Source: Weeksellaceae bacterium (lineage in GTDB: Bacteria > Bacteroidota > Bacteroidia > Flavobacteriales > Weeksellaceae). Taken from it: a DNA stretch of 64,000 bases. The translations under genes and the position numbers were made by a program. Positions 46,234-54,937 of the stretch are shown here, piece after piece (the stretch's first letter is position 1; each line of letters starts with the position of its first letter). Location: positions 38,857 through 102,856 of the forward strand of contig JAKLPS010000033.1 in assembly GCA_022013695.1 (NCBI GenBank). Reading direction: 5' to 3'. A model generated the notes under the pieces. The model was not told the origin of the DNA. It worked only from the letters and a program-made list of their open reading frames with translations, and did no database searches.

Positions 46234-46366
46234 GCAACAAGAACAATCGAGGCAATTAAGTTGTTGAGATACTGTGGATAGAGATGTCAAATTGTAAGTT
46301 TGATATCTTTTGTCTTCAAGTCTTATCAAAACTGGTTGTCATAAACCAATAATTTAAAACAAAGAA
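46234..46366 (+). other. 133-nt intra-operon gap with hairpin
   Basis: GATGTCAAA (46283-46291) pairs with TTTGATATC (46299-46307), a 9-bp stem with one G-U and a 7-nt loop, followed by TTTTGTCTT. No gene is seen. Given its place before rpsH it could be an attenuator or an S8-binding site, but the S8 consensus is not obvious. Confidence 0.45.
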
Positions 46367-46765
46367 ATGGTAACAGATCCAATTTCAGATTTCCTAACCA
46401 GAGTAAGGAACGCACAAAGCGCAGGCCACAAAGTGGTGGAAATTCCTGCATCGAAAATCAAAAAAGAGCTTACGAAAATTCTTTTCGACCAAGGCTACAT
46501 CTTGAACTACAAGTTCGAGGAAAGCACCGTTCAAGGAACGATCAAAATCGCTCTTAAGTACGACAAGCAAACCAGCAAGCCGGCTATCAAGTCTATCCAA
46601 AGAGCTTCTAGACCGGGACTAAGACAGTACAAAGGTTCTACAGAACTTCCAAGAGTACTTAATGGTCTAGGCGTGGCTATTATCTCGACTTCTAGAGGAG
46701 TGATGACAGATAAAAAAGCGAGACAAGAGAAAGTAGGAGGTGAAGTAATTTGCTACGTATATTAA
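46367..46765 (+). CDS. rpsH: 30S ribosomal protein S8
   Basis: A 132-residue S8 with DPISDFLTRVRNA and the C-terminal GLGVAIISTSRGVMTDKKAR motif. It binds the central domain of 16S rRNA and in E. coli represses the spc operon. Confidence 0.98.
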   Translation: MVTDPISDFLTRVRNAQSAGHKVVEIPASKIKKELTKILFDQGYILNYKFEESTVQGTIKIALKYDKQTSKPAIKSIQRASRPGLRQYKGSTELPRVLNGLGVAIISTSRGVMTDKKARQEKVGGEVICYVY

Positions 46766-46783
46766 TTTTTTAAAACAAGGAAA

Positions 46784-47329
46784 ATGTCAAGAATTGGTAA
46801 AGCAATTATAGAAGTTCCTGCGGGAGTTACCATCACTCAAAAAGATGATGTGGTAACCGTTAAAGGTCCAAAAGGCGAATTGATCCAGGAGCTTACAGGG
46901 GGAATCAGCTTCACGCAGGAAGACGGCGTACTGACGTTCAGCCGGCCTTCTGAATCAAAAGAACACAAAGCGCTTCACGGGTTGTACCGTGCACTTATCA
47001 ACAATATGATTGTTGGAACTACTACAGGATTTTCTAAGAAATTAGAATTGGTAGGCGTTGGATACAGAGCATCTCACAACGGCCAAAAATTAGAACTGGC
47101 TCTTGGATTTTCTCACGGTATCGTTTTGGAACTTCCGAAAGAAGTCACATTGGATACATTGACTGAAAAAGGGAAAAACCCGATCATTACATTATCTTCT
47201 TACGATAATCAACTTCTTGGAATGGTGGCTGCAAAGATCAGATCTTTCAGAAAGCCAGAGCCGTACAAAGGAAAAGGTGTTAGGTTCGTAGGTGAAATCA
47301 TTAGAAGAAAAGCCGGTAAATCTGCATAA
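46784..47329 (+). CDS. rplF: 50S ribosomal protein L6
   Basis: A 181-residue L6 with two related alpha-beta domains, beginning [15 protein letters not shown] and ending with the [23 protein letters not shown] motif. 18 nt after rpsH. Confidence 0.98.
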   Translation: MSRIGKAIIEVPAGVTITQKDDVVTVKGPKGELIQELTGGISFTQEDGVLTFSRPSESKEHKALHGLYRALINNMIVGTTTGFSKKLELVGVGYRASHNGQKLELALGFSHGIVLELPKEVTLDTLTEKGKNPIITLSSYDNQLLGMVAAKIRSFRKPEPYKGKGVRFVGEIIRRKAGKSA

Positions 47330-47340
47330 AATTTAAGAAA

Positions 47341-47694
47341 ATGGCATTAACAAAAGTTGAGAAAAGAAACAGAATCAAAAGAAGAGTAAGAGGCAAGATC
47401 TCAGGATCTGCAGCATTACCAAGATTGTCTGTATTCAAAAGTAATAAAGAAATCTACGCACAGTTAGTAGATGATAAAGACGGAAAAACATTAGCTTCTG
47501 CTTCATCAAGAGATAAAGGAGTGGACGCTAAGGGTACAAAAACAGAAGTATCTACAGCCGTAGGTAAAGCAATTGCCGAGAGAGCAAAAGCCGCTGGTAT
47601 CGAGAGTATTGTGTTTGACAGAAACGGCTTCGTATATCACGGTAGAGTGAAAGCTCTCGCTGACGGTGCAAGAGAAGCGGGTCTTAAATTCTAA
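47341..47694 (+). CDS. rplR: 50S ribosomal protein L18
   Basis: A 117-residue L18 with [22 protein letters not shown] and [21 protein letters not shown]. It binds 5S rRNA. 11 nt after rplF. Confidence 0.97.
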   Translation: MALTKVEKRNRIKRRVRGKISGSAALPRLSVFKSNKEIYAQLVDDKDGKTLASASSRDKGVDAKGTKTEVSTAVGKAIAERAKAAGIESIVFDRNGFVYHGRVKALADGAREAGLKF

Positions 47695-47713
47695 TTTTAA
47701 AAATTCAGAAATT

Positions 47714-48232
47714 ATGGTAGATAGTAGTATAGAAAGAGTAAAACCTGGAGGATTAGAATTAAAAGATCGTCTGGTTGATGTAAATAGAGTAACCAAAGTA
47801 ACCAAAGGTGGTAGAGCTTTCGGATTTTCTGCAATTGTTGTGGTAGGAAACGAAGACGGAATCATCGGATACGGACTTGGTAAATCGAAAGAAGTTGCTT
47901 CGGCAATCGCGAAAGCTGTGGAAGATGCTAAGAAAAACCTGGTAAAAGTTCCTGTCATCAACCACACCATCCCGCACCAGACTTCTGCAAGATACGGCGG
48001 TGCCGATATCTTCTTGAGACCAGCGTCTCACGGTACAGGACTAATCGCTGGTGGTGCAGTACGTGCAGTACTAGAATCTGCAGGTGTACACGATGTATTG
48101 TCAAAATCCAAAGGTTCTTCTAACCCACACAATGTTGTGAAAGCGACTTTCAACGCACTGTTGGACATCAGAAGACCAGAGGAGATCGCAAGAATGAGAG
48201 GAGTTTCTTTAGATAAAGTGTTTAACGGTTAA
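47714..48232 (+). CDS. rpsE: 30S ribosomal protein S5
   Basis: A 172-residue S5 with [21 protein letters not shown] (double-stranded RNA-binding fold) and [19 protein letters not shown]. The ATG at 47714 (MVDSSIERV) is chosen; a longer in-frame reading from 47666 would overlap rplR. Confidence 0.97.
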   Translation: MVDSSIERVKPGGLELKDRLVDVNRVTKVTKGGRAFGFSAIVVVGNEDGIIGYGLGKSKEVASAIAKAVEDAKKNLVKVPVINHTIPHQTSARYGGADIFLRPASHGTGLIAGGAVRAVLESAGVHDVLSKSKGSSNPHNVVKATFNALLDIRRPEEIARMRGVSLDKVFNG

Positions 48233-48243
48233 TCAATATCATA

Positions 48244-48420
48244 ATGGCAACAATCAAAGTAAAACAAGTTCGAAGCGCTATTAATAGATCCAAAACCCAA
48301 AAAAGAACGCTTGAAGCTTTAGGATTTAAAAGACTTCACCAAGTGATCGAGCACGAAGCCACGCCTTCCATCTTAGGAATGATCGCGTCTGTCAGTCACT
48401 TATTAGAAGTTCAAAAATAA
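48244..48420 (+). CDS. rpmD: 50S ribosomal protein L30
   Basis: A 58-residue L30, MATIKVKQVRSAIN at the start and ATPSILGMIASVSHLLEV at the end, with the internal TLEALGFKRLHQ motif. 11 nt after rpsE. Confidence 0.96.
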   Translation: MATIKVKQVRSAINRSKTQKRTLEALGFKRLHQVIEHEATPSILGMIASVSHLLEVQK

Positions 48421-48504
48421 TAATAGATCAAGAGAAACGAGATTGGAGACCTGGTCTTCGCTCTCAAACCTCAATCTTTTAATCTCATAATATTCGATAC
48501 AACA
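48421..48504 (+). other. 84-nt spacer between rpmD and rplO with repeat-like text
   Basis: Contains GAGATTGGAGACC-TGGTCTTCGCTCTCAAACC and then AATCTTTTAATCTC; the outer GAGATT and AATCTC are complementary. No coding frame or terminator is evident. It resembles degenerate intergenic repeats rather than a gene. Confidence 0.4.
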
Positions 48505-48954
48505 ATGAATTTAAATAACTTAAAACCATCAGCTGGTTCTACATTCAGCACAAAGAGAATTGGTAGAGGGCAGGGAAGCGGATACGGTGGAACTTCAACA
48601 AAAGGACATAAAGGTCAAAAAGCCAGAGCCGGATATTCTCAGAAAATCGGTTTCGAAGGTGGACAGATGCCTTTGCAAAGAAGATTGCCAAAATTTGGTT
48701 TCAAAAACGTTAATAGAAAAGAGTTCAGAGCCATCAATCTTGATACCATCCAAACTTTGATCGATACCAAGAACATCACCGGTGATATCACCAGAGAGGT
48801 ATTGGTAGAAAACGGTCTGGCATCTAAAAACGAATTAGTAAAAATCTTAGGAAGAGGAGATTGGAAAGCCAATGTTTCGATCTCTGCGGATAAATTCACT
48901 AAATCTGCTGAAGAAGCCATCAACAAAGCAGGAGGAAAAGCAATTACTCTTTAA
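48505..48954 (+). CDS. rplO: 50S ribosomal protein L15
   Basis: A 149-residue L15 with the basic Gly-rich N-terminus (GRGQGSGYGGTSTKGHKGQKARAG) and GFEGGQMPLQRRLPKFGF. It precedes secY by 10 nt, the usual spc order. Confidence 0.97.
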   Translation: MNLNNLKPSAGSTFSTKRIGRGQGSGYGGTSTKGHKGQKARAGYSQKIGFEGGQMPLQRRLPKFGFKNVNRKEFRAINLDTIQTLIDTKNITGDITREVLVENGLASKNELVKILGRGDWKANVSISADKFTKSAEEAINKAGGKAITL

Positions 48955-48964
48955 TCATTAACTA

Positions 48965-50344
48965 ATGAAAGAATTTATACAAACACTTAAAAACATTTGG
49001 AGCCTAAAAGAGCTAAGAGATAAAATTGTCTTAACGCTTTTGCTGATCCTTGTGTATAGATTCGCATCTTATGTTTCTCTCCCGGCGATTAATATGTCAC
49101 AAGTAGGAGATCTTCTGGAACATTACAAAAACCAAGGCGGGAACCAACAAGGGGCTGGCCTTTTGGGTTTATTGTCCTCGTTCACAGGAGGCGCATTTAG
49201 CCACGCTTCTATTATGGCATTGGGAATTATGCCTTACATCTCTGCTTCTATTATTGTTCAGCTGATGGGTATGGCAATTCCATACCTTCAGAAGTTGCAA
49301 AAAGACGGAGAAAGTGGAAGGAATACTTTGAACCAGATTACCCGCTGGTTGACTATCGGTGTTTGTCTCGTGCAAGCCCCTTCCTATTTGACATCCATAA
49401 CACAGTTTTTCTTGCCCTACGCACAGTTTCAATCCGCCTATTACGTTGATCCAGCATCTATCATGTTTTGGTTGCCAAGTATCATCATCCTCGTCGCGGG
49501 ATCAGTATTTGCAATGTGGCTGGGAGAAAAGATTACGGATAAAGGCATCGGGAATGGTATCTCAATCCTTATTATGGTAGGTATTTTATCCAGGCTTCCA
49601 GAAGCTTTTGTTCAAGAAGTATTTACTCAAACCGGAAAAGGCGGGCTGGGAAGCATTATGATTTTGGTAGAAGTGATATTCTGGTTATTGGTTGTTCTAT
49701 TAGCTATTGTTTTATCCGTGGCAGTAAGAAAAATCCCAATCCAATATGTAAGCAGAGCCCAGGCCAGAGGCGGGGTAAGCAGAAACCTGATGGATGGCGC
49801 CAGACAGTGGATCCCATTGAAGGTAAACGCCGCAGGCGTAATGCCCATCATCTTTGCACAGGCCCTAATGTTTGTTCCAGGATTGCTTACAAAGGTTGAC
49901 GAATCCAACACATTTTTGGCAGGATTCAAAAATGTTTTTAGCTGGCAATACAATGTATTGTTTGCCTTATTAATTATAATTTTCTCATTTTTCTACACCG
50001 CAATTACCATACCTGTAAATCAGATGGCTGATGATCTAAAGCGTAATGGTGGATTGATTCCGAAGGTAAGACCTGGGAAAGAAACGGCTGACTATCTGGA
50101 TGATATTTTGTCCAAGATAACCTTGCCCGGTGCAATATTTTTGTCTATCTTTGCAATCCTTCCGGCGATAGTGCATGGAACGATAGTTCAGACAGAAGGA
50201 TTTGCCTTATTTTTTGGGGGAACATCGTTGTTGATTATGGTGGGCGTTGTCTTAGACACTGTGCAGCAAATTAATACGTATCTGCTGAACCATCACTATG
50301 ATGGCTTGATGCAATCTAAATTATCAAGATCATCAAACTATTAA
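48965..50344 (+). CDS. secY: Protein translocase subunit SecY
   Basis: A 459-residue inner-membrane protein with ten transmembrane helices, forming the SecYEG channel. Characteristic segments include GIMPYISASIIVQL, GEKITDKGIGNGISILI and GLIPKVRPGKETADYL. Within the spc operon, 7 nt before infA. Confidence 0.98.
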   Translation: MKEFIQTLKNIWSLKELRDKIVLTLLLILVYRFASYVSLPAINMSQVGDLLEHYKNQGGNQQGAGLLGLLSSFTGGAFSHASIMALGIMPYISASIIVQLMGMAIPYLQKLQKDGESGRNTLNQITRWLTIGVCLVQAPSYLTSITQFFLPYAQFQSAYYVDPASIMFWLPSIIILVAGSVFAMWLGEKITDKGIGNGISILIMVGILSRLPEAFVQEVFTQTGKGGLGSIMILVEVIFWLLVVLLAIVLSVAVRKIPIQYVSRAQARGGVSRNLMDGARQWIPLKVNAAGVMPIIFAQALMFVPGLLTKVDESNTFLAGFKNVFSWQYNVLFALLIIIFSFFYTAITIPVNQMADDLKRNGGLIPKVRPGKETADYLDDILSKITLPGAIFLSIFAILPAIVHGTIVQTEGFALFFGGTSLLIMVGVVLDTVQQINTYLLNHHYDGLMQSKLSRSSNY

Positions 50345-50351
50345 AAAGTAA

Positions 50352-50567
50352 ATGGCTAAACAGAAACATATAGAACAAGACGGCGTGATCACGGAAGCAC
50401 TTTCGAACGCGCAGTTCCGTGTAGAGCTGGAGAATGGGCACGTCTTAATTGCCCATATTTCCGGTAAAATGAGAATGCATTACATTAAACTCTTACCCGG
50501 AGACAAGGTAAGACTCGAACTCTCTCCTTATGACTTAACTAAAGGGAGAATAACTTTTAGATATTAA
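50352..50567 (+). CDS. infA: Translation initiation factor IF-1
   Basis: A 71-residue OB-fold protein with the pattern [41 protein letters not shown] and [15 protein letters not shown]. It assists 30S initiation. Confidence 0.97.
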   Translation: MAKQKHIEQDGVITEALSNAQFRVELENGHVLIAHISGKMRMHYIKLLPGDKVRLELSPYDLTKGRITFRY

Positions 50568-50577
50568 AAATAACAAA

Positions 50578-50694
50578 ATGAAGGTTAGAGCATCTATCAA
50601 AAAACGAAGTGCTGATTGCAAAATTGTACGCAGAAAGGGTGTGCTTTTCGTAATCAACAAAAAGAACCCTAAATTTAAACAAAGACAAGGTTAA
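50578..50694 (+). CDS. rpmJ: 50S ribosomal protein L36, zinc-free type
   Basis: A 38-residue L36 (start [15 protein letters not shown], end NPKFKQRQG). Of the four zinc ligands in the usual form only one Cys remains (Ser replaces the first; the third Cys and the His are absent), so it is the zinc-independent type. 10 nt after infA. Confidence 0.95.
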   Translation: MKVRASIKKRSADCKIVRRKGVLFVINKKNPKFKQRQG

Positions 50695-50710
50695 GAACCA
50701 AAATTAAATT

Positions 50711-51088
50711 ATGGCGAGAATTTCAGGTATCGATTTACCAAAGAACAAAAGAGGCGTTATCGGTCTTACGTACATCTACGGTGTTGGAAGAAGAACAGCT
50801 TCAGAAATTTTGAAAAGCGCTGGAATCAGCGAAGACAAGAAAGTCAACGAATGGAATGACGATGAATTGGCCGCAATCAGAAACTACATCACCGAAAATA
50901 TAAAAGTAGAAGGTGAATTGCGTTCTGAAGTGCAATTGAACATCAAGCGATTGATGGACATAGGATGCCAACGAGGAATACGTCACAGACTAGGATTACC
51001 TTTAAGAGGCCAGAGAACGAAAAACAACTCTAGAACCCGAAAAGGCAAGAGAAAAACAGTTGCTAACAAGAAAAAAGCAAGTAAATAA
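50711..51088 (+). CDS. rpsM: 30S ribosomal protein S13
   Basis: A 125-residue S13 with [23 protein letters not shown] and a basic C-terminal tail after [19 protein letters not shown]. It contacts tRNA and L5. First gene of the alpha section. Confidence 0.98.
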   Translation: MARISGIDLPKNKRGVIGLTYIYGVGRRTASEILKSAGISEDKKVNEWNDDELAAIRNYITENIKVEGELRSEVQLNIKRLMDIGCQRGIRHRLGLPLRGQRTKNNSRTRKGKRKTVANKKKASK

Positions 51089-51100
51089 TCGTTAGGAATT

Positions 51101-51490
51101 ATGGCAAAACAAACCAAAGTAGTTAAGAAAAGAAAAGTAAAAGTTGATGCTATCGGCGAAGCGCATATTCAGGCGTCCTTCAATAATATCATCATTTCTT
51201 TGACAAATAAAGCAGGAGAAGTGATCTCTTGGGCTTCAGCCGGCAAAATGGGTTTCAGAGGTTCTAAAAAGAATACGCCGTTCGCAGCGCAGATGGCTGC
51301 CGAAAACTGTTCGCAGGTCGCTTTCGAGGCAGGCCTCAGAAGAGTGAAGGTGTTTGTAAAAGGTCCAGGAGCTGGTAGAGAGTCTGCCATCAGAACGCTG
51401 CACAACTCCGGGATTGAAGTAAGTGAAATCGTTGACGTGACGCCGATGCCACACAACGGATGTAGACCACCTAAAAGAAGAAGAGTATAA
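51101..51490 (+). CDS. rpsK: 30S ribosomal protein S11
   Basis: A 129-residue S11 with [30 protein letters not shown] and the C-terminal [15 protein letters not shown]. 12 nt after rpsM. Confidence 0.98.
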   Translation: MAKQTKVVKKRKVKVDAIGEAHIQASFNNIIISLTNKAGEVISWASAGKMGFRGSKKNTPFAAQMAAENCSQVAFEAGLRRVKVFVKGPGAGRESAIRTLHNSGIEVSEIVDVTPMPHNGCRPPKRRRV

Positions 51491-51567
51491 CCCGAAAGTT
51501 TTGAATTTTAAATTTTAAATGCATTCATTTTTAATCTAAAATCTAAAATCCTAAAATCCTACAAAAC
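51491..51567 (+). repeat. AT-rich heptad-like repeat spacer between rpsK and rpsD
   Basis: The 77-nt gap contains AATTTTAAATTTTAAAT and then near-tandem AATCTAAA/ATCTAAA/ATCCTAAA units at about 51533-51560. It resembles the gap before rplP. Confidence 0.6.
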
Positions 51568-52176
51568 ATGGCAAGATATATTGGCCCCAAAACAAAAATT
51601 GCAAGAAAATTTGGTCAAGCAATTTTCGGAGATGACAAAAACTTCGAGAAAAGAAAAAATCAACCACCGGGACAGCACGGTGTCAACAAAAGAAGAGGCG
51701 CAAAGAAATCGGAATATGCCGTACAGTTGATGGAAAAGCAAAAAGCTAAGTACACCTACGGCATCCTCGAAAAACAATTTGCGAACCTTTTCGAAAAAGC
51801 TCATAGAAGCAAAGGCGTAACGGGGGAAGTCCTTTTGCAACTTTGCGAGTCAAGATTGGATAACGTGGTTTACAGACTTGGTTTTGCAAAAACAAGATCT
51901 GCAGCCCGACAACTGGTTTCTCACAGACATATCACTGTGAACGGAGAACTGGTAAATATCCCTTCTTATTTGCTAAAAGCTGGCGACGTGATTGCAATCC
52001 GAGAGAAGTCCAAATCCCTCGAAGTCATTGCAGACGCTCTCGCTTACAAAGCAAATTATGAGTGGTTACAATTCAATGACGAGAAGAAAACTGGCACTTT
52101 CACCACTGCTCCTGAGAGAATTCAGATTCCTGAGGATATCAAAGAACAGCTAATCGTCGAATTATACTCTAAATAA
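51568..52176 (+). CDS. rpsD: 30S ribosomal protein S4
   Basis: A 202-residue S4 with an S4 RNA-binding domain ([20 protein letters not shown]). Zinc-ligand Cys are absent at the N-terminus. It is an assembly initiator and in many bacteria represses the alpha operon. Confidence 0.98.
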   Translation: MARYIGPKTKIARKFGQAIFGDDKNFEKRKNQPPGQHGVNKRRGAKKSEYAVQLMEKQKAKYTYGILEKQFANLFEKAHRSKGVTGEVLLQLCESRLDNVVYRLGFAKTRSAARQLVSHRHITVNGELVNIPSYLLKAGDVIAIREKSKSLEVIADALAYKANYEWLQFNDEKKTGTFTTAPERIQIPEDIKEQLIVELYSK

Positions 52177-52207
52177 TAATTTTTTCAAATTTTTGCTCAA
52201 CCAGACT

Positions 52208-53203
52208 ATGGCAATTTTAACATTTATAAAACCCGATAAGGTAATCCTTTTAAACTCCACAGATTTCAAAGGACAATTCGAATTCAGACCTTTAGAATCA
52301 GGTTTCGGGCTTACAATCGGTAATGCATTGAGAAGAGTTTTGCTTTCTTCTCTGGAAGGATATGCTATTTCATCTATCAAAATAGAAGGCGTAGAGCACG
52401 AATTTTCAACTATACCAGGCGTGATCGAAGATGTTACGGAAATCATTCTTAATCTGAAACAACTTCGTCTCAAAGCGAAAACAGAAAACCCGGGAACAGA
52501 GCAGGTTACTGCAAAAATATCAGGTAAAGATGTGGTAACCGCAGGAGATTTGGGATACTCCACTGTCAATTTTGAGATCCTCAATCCTGAGTTGGTCATC
52601 GCAACATTAGCGAAAGACGTCACGTTTGAAATTACTTTCAGCATAGAAAAAGGAAGAGGATATGTTCCGTCTGATCAGAACAAATCTAGCAATGCTCCCG
52701 TTGGAACCATTGCGATTGATTCTATCTTTACACCGATCAAGAAAGTGCAGTATAGCATAGAAAATTACCGTGTAGAGCAAAAAACAGATTACGAAAAATT
52801 GGTGTTGGATATAGAAACCGATGGATCTATCACCCCGCAGAACGCTTTGACAGAAGCTTCCAAGATCTTGATCTATCACTTTATGTTGTTCTCCGATGAG
52901 AGAATCACACTAGAAACCGAAGCCGTAAAAGCTTCCATCCAATACGATGAGGAAACCCTTCACACCAGACAACTACTGAAGTCAAAATTAGCAGATATGG
53001 ATCTTTCTGTAAGAGCCCTCAACTGCCTGAAAGCAGCGGAGGTAGAAACCCTGGGCGAATTGGTCTCTTTCAGTAAATCTGATTTGATGAAATTCAGAAA
53101 TTTTGGTAAAAAATCGTTAACAGAACTTGAAGAATTGGTTCACTCAAAAGGACTTAATTTCGGGTTTGATGTTGCAAAATATAAGTTAGACGCTGATAAA
53201 TAA
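52208..53203 (+). CDS. rpoA: DNA-directed RNA polymerase subunit alpha
   Basis: A 331-residue alpha subunit. The N-terminal dimerisation domain ([21 protein letters not shown]) and the C-terminal domain ([37 protein letters not shown]) are complete. The ATG at 52208 (MAILTF) is preferred to a TTG at 52193. 31 nt after rpsD. Confidence 0.98.
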   Translation: MAILTFIKPDKVILLNSTDFKGQFEFRPLESGFGLTIGNALRRVLLSSLEGYAISSIKIEGVEHEFSTIPGVIEDVTEIILNLKQLRLKAKTENPGTEQVTAKISGKDVVTAGDLGYSTVNFEILNPELVIATLAKDVTFEITFSIEKGRGYVPSDQNKSSNAPVGTIAIDSIFTPIKKVQYSIENYRVEQKTDYEKLVLDIETDGSITPQNALTEASKILIYHFMLFSDERITLETEAVKASIQYDEETLHTRQLLKSKLADMDLSVRALNCLKAAEVETLGELVSFSKSDLMKFRNFGKKSLTELEELVHSKGLNFGFDVAKYKLDADK

Positions 53204-53211
53204 TCCTTACA

Positions 53212-53730
53212 ATGAGACACGGAAAGAAAATCAATCACTTAGGCAGAACAGCCCCTCACAGAAAAGCTATGCTTGCCAATATGGCCTGTTCGCTAATTGA
53301 ACATAAAAGAATCAACACCACAGTGGCCAAAGCCAAAGCTTTGAGGGTGTACGTAGAGCCCATCCTTACGAAAGCTAAAGAAGACACAACGCACAACAGA
53401 AGAACAGTTTTCTCCTACCTACAAAGTAAAGAAGCAGTTACCGAATTGTTCAGAACTGTAGCTCCAAAGATTGCAGAAAGAAACGGTGGTTATACAAGAA
53501 TCATCAAAACAGGTTTCAGACTTGGTGATGCGGCCGATATGGCTATGATTGAGTTGGTAGATTTCAACGAGATCTACAATCCCAATGCAGAAGAGAAGAA
53601 AGCAACCAGAAGAAGCAGAAGATCTACGTCAGCTCCCAAAAAGGAAGCCGCTGTATTTGAAGCAACGAACGCTAAAGTTGAAGAAACGCCTGCTGCAGAA
53701 ACCTCTACAGAAGAAAAAACCGAAGAATAA
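53212..53730 (+). CDS. rplQ: 50S ribosomal protein L17 with acidic C-terminal extension
   Basis: A 172-residue L17; the core ([21 protein letters not shown] and [17 protein letters not shown]) is normal and about 120 residues long. The last 45 residues form a low-complexity tail rich in Ala, Glu, Lys and Thr ([20 protein letters not shown] and onward), longer than in E. coli. Last gene of the megacluster, followed by a terminator. Confidence 0.97.
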   Translation: MRHGKKINHLGRTAPHRKAMLANMACSLIEHKRINTTVAKAKALRVYVEPILTKAKEDTTHNRRTVFSYLQSKEAVTELFRTVAPKIAERNGGYTRIIKTGFRLGDAADMAMIELVDFNEIYNPNAEEKKATRRSRRSTSAPKKEAAVFEATNAKVEETPAAETSTEEKTEE

Positions 53731-53751
53731 ACATTCTCAGTTTTTACATAC

Positions 53752-53781
53752 AAAACCATCTCATTTCGGGATGGTTTTTTT
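53752..53781 (+). terminator. Terminator of the ribosomal megacluster
   Basis: AAAACCATCTC (53752-53762) pairs with GGGATGGTTTT (53768-53778) with one G-U; loop ATTTC; followed by a T run. Confidence 0.9.
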
Positions 53782-53997
53782 GTTGGCATTTGGGTCAGCA
53801 TTTGAGGTCTGGCTTAAGTATAGTTTTTAGTAATGAATATTAATTGCCGGTGAACATCCTATTCTCCAGCATTCGAGAGGCTTTTTAAGTAGAAGAGATT
53901 TTGATATGGATAAAGATTTTACAAAAGTCAGATCAAATTAATCACGTCGATATCGCGTATTTTTTCACCACCTTTTTTCCTTTAATCTTCTGAAAAA
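53782..53997. other. 216-nt intergenic region, nothing recognised
   Basis: It lies between the rplQ terminator and the convergent 80-residue ORF. I see no gene, repeat, promoter or terminator that I can support. Confidence 0.5.
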
Positions 53998-54240
53998 TTA
54001 GCTCTTTTCTTTATATTTAGTATACAGCATTTGGCAAACTTTGTCCATTGCTTTAAAAATTGGAGCGTCAAAATCGGAAGCAGTGGTGAGGCTAGCTAAC
54101 GTTACAACAGCGTTATATAAAATGACATCGTCTCCTTTCTTGACACGTTCAACAAAATCTATTTTGTTACTTCCTTTTTGAGATTCCGAAACGATTACTT
54201 CGTCCGTCTCAGTATCGATTGCGAATAATATGTTAGCCAT
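53998..54240 (-). CDS. Small protein of unknown function, downstream of the HNH gene
   Basis: An 80-residue protein with no signal peptide or membrane helix, beginning MANILFAIDTETDEVIVSES. The N-terminal half looks beta-rich and the C-terminal half helical (APIFKAMDKVCQMLYTKYKEKS). It lies 22 nt downstream of the exported HNH gene on the same strand, so the two are likely co-transcribed. I do not recognise a family; a role as an immunity or accessory partner is only a hypothesis. Confidence 0.6.
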   Translation of the reverse strand: MANILFAIDTETDEVIVSESQKGSNKIDFVERVKKGDDVILYNAVVTLASLTTASDFDAPIFKAMDKVCQMLYTKYKEKS

Positions 54241-54262
54241 TTCTTAATTTGATTTAAAAATA

Positions 54263-54709
54263 TTATTGGTGCAAATAGCAGCGTCCATTAGCGTTAGTGG
54301 TTCTGTTTTTACATCGATTGCCTTTTTTAGTTATACCCGTGCATTGGGTCGCAGTTGTAGAATATCTGTAATATGTGGACGAAGATAGGGAAGAATTGGA
54401 TACCTTAGCATTTCCTGCACAACAATTAGTGCCCACTTTTTTGCCGTGTATTTTACAATAGCAACCATTTGATTTACTTCGATTGCACATTCGACAAAGT
54501 AATTGAATGTTTGATACATCGCTACTGCCACCACAAGAATAGGGAGTTATGTGGTCATATTCTAAGTTTTCAAAACTCCCACAGCATTGGCACTTACCGC
54601 CATCTCTCGCATAAACCACCTTTTTGGTTGTTTCGGAAATATATCGACTCTGAGAAAAACAAAAAACACCAAAAAAAAGCAGTGTAAAGATGAAATATAG
54701 TTTTTTCAT
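54263..54709 (-). CDS. Exported HNH endonuclease with C-terminal Cys/His-rich domain
   Basis: A 148-residue protein. It has a signal peptide (KKLYFIFTLLFFGVFCFSQ), an HNH nuclease domain (VVYARDGGKCQCCGS, LEYDHITPYSCGG, NIQLLCRMCNRSKS) with two zinc Cys pairs, and the catalytic Asp-His in DHI. A Cys-rich linker follows, then a C-terminal module QCTGITKKGNRCKNRTTNANGRC ending YLHQ (given here in two parts: through NRT, then TNANGRCYLHQ). That module resembles the small DUF5763-like zinc-binding domain. The signal peptide predicts periplasmic or secreted location, unusual for HNH enzymes. First gene of a two-gene unit. Confidence 0.82.
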   Translation of the reverse strand: MKKLYFIFTLLFFGVFCFSQSRYISETTKKVVYARDGGKCQCCGSFENLEYDHITPYSCGGSSDVSNIQLLCRMCNRSKSNGCYCKIHGKKVGTNCCAGNAKVSNSSLSSSTYYRYSTTATQCTGITKKGNRCKNRTTNANGRCYLHQ

Positions 54710-54937
54710 TGCAACGGCAAGGTATAAAGTTGATTTGTTAATTATAATTTATGTAATAGAGAGATGCCAAACAAGAACAAAGATAGACATATTTTCAAAA
54801 TCGAAACCAAGATCGAAGCAATGCAGCTACCACATAAAGCCTTTCTAATCACGTTTTTGGAAGCATCCATTTTCCAAAATTAATAAACCATCAATAAAAC
54901 TTGTAATTTTGCGTTTTAAATTTCATCAAAATCATCT
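54710..54937. other. 228-nt divergent intergenic region with a -7 box
   Basis: It separates the HNH gene (minus) and the DUF4403 gene (plus). The plus strand has an exact TAATTTTG at 54904-54911, 27 nt before the DUF4403 start. No promoter for the HNH gene or other feature is clear. Confidence 0.45.
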
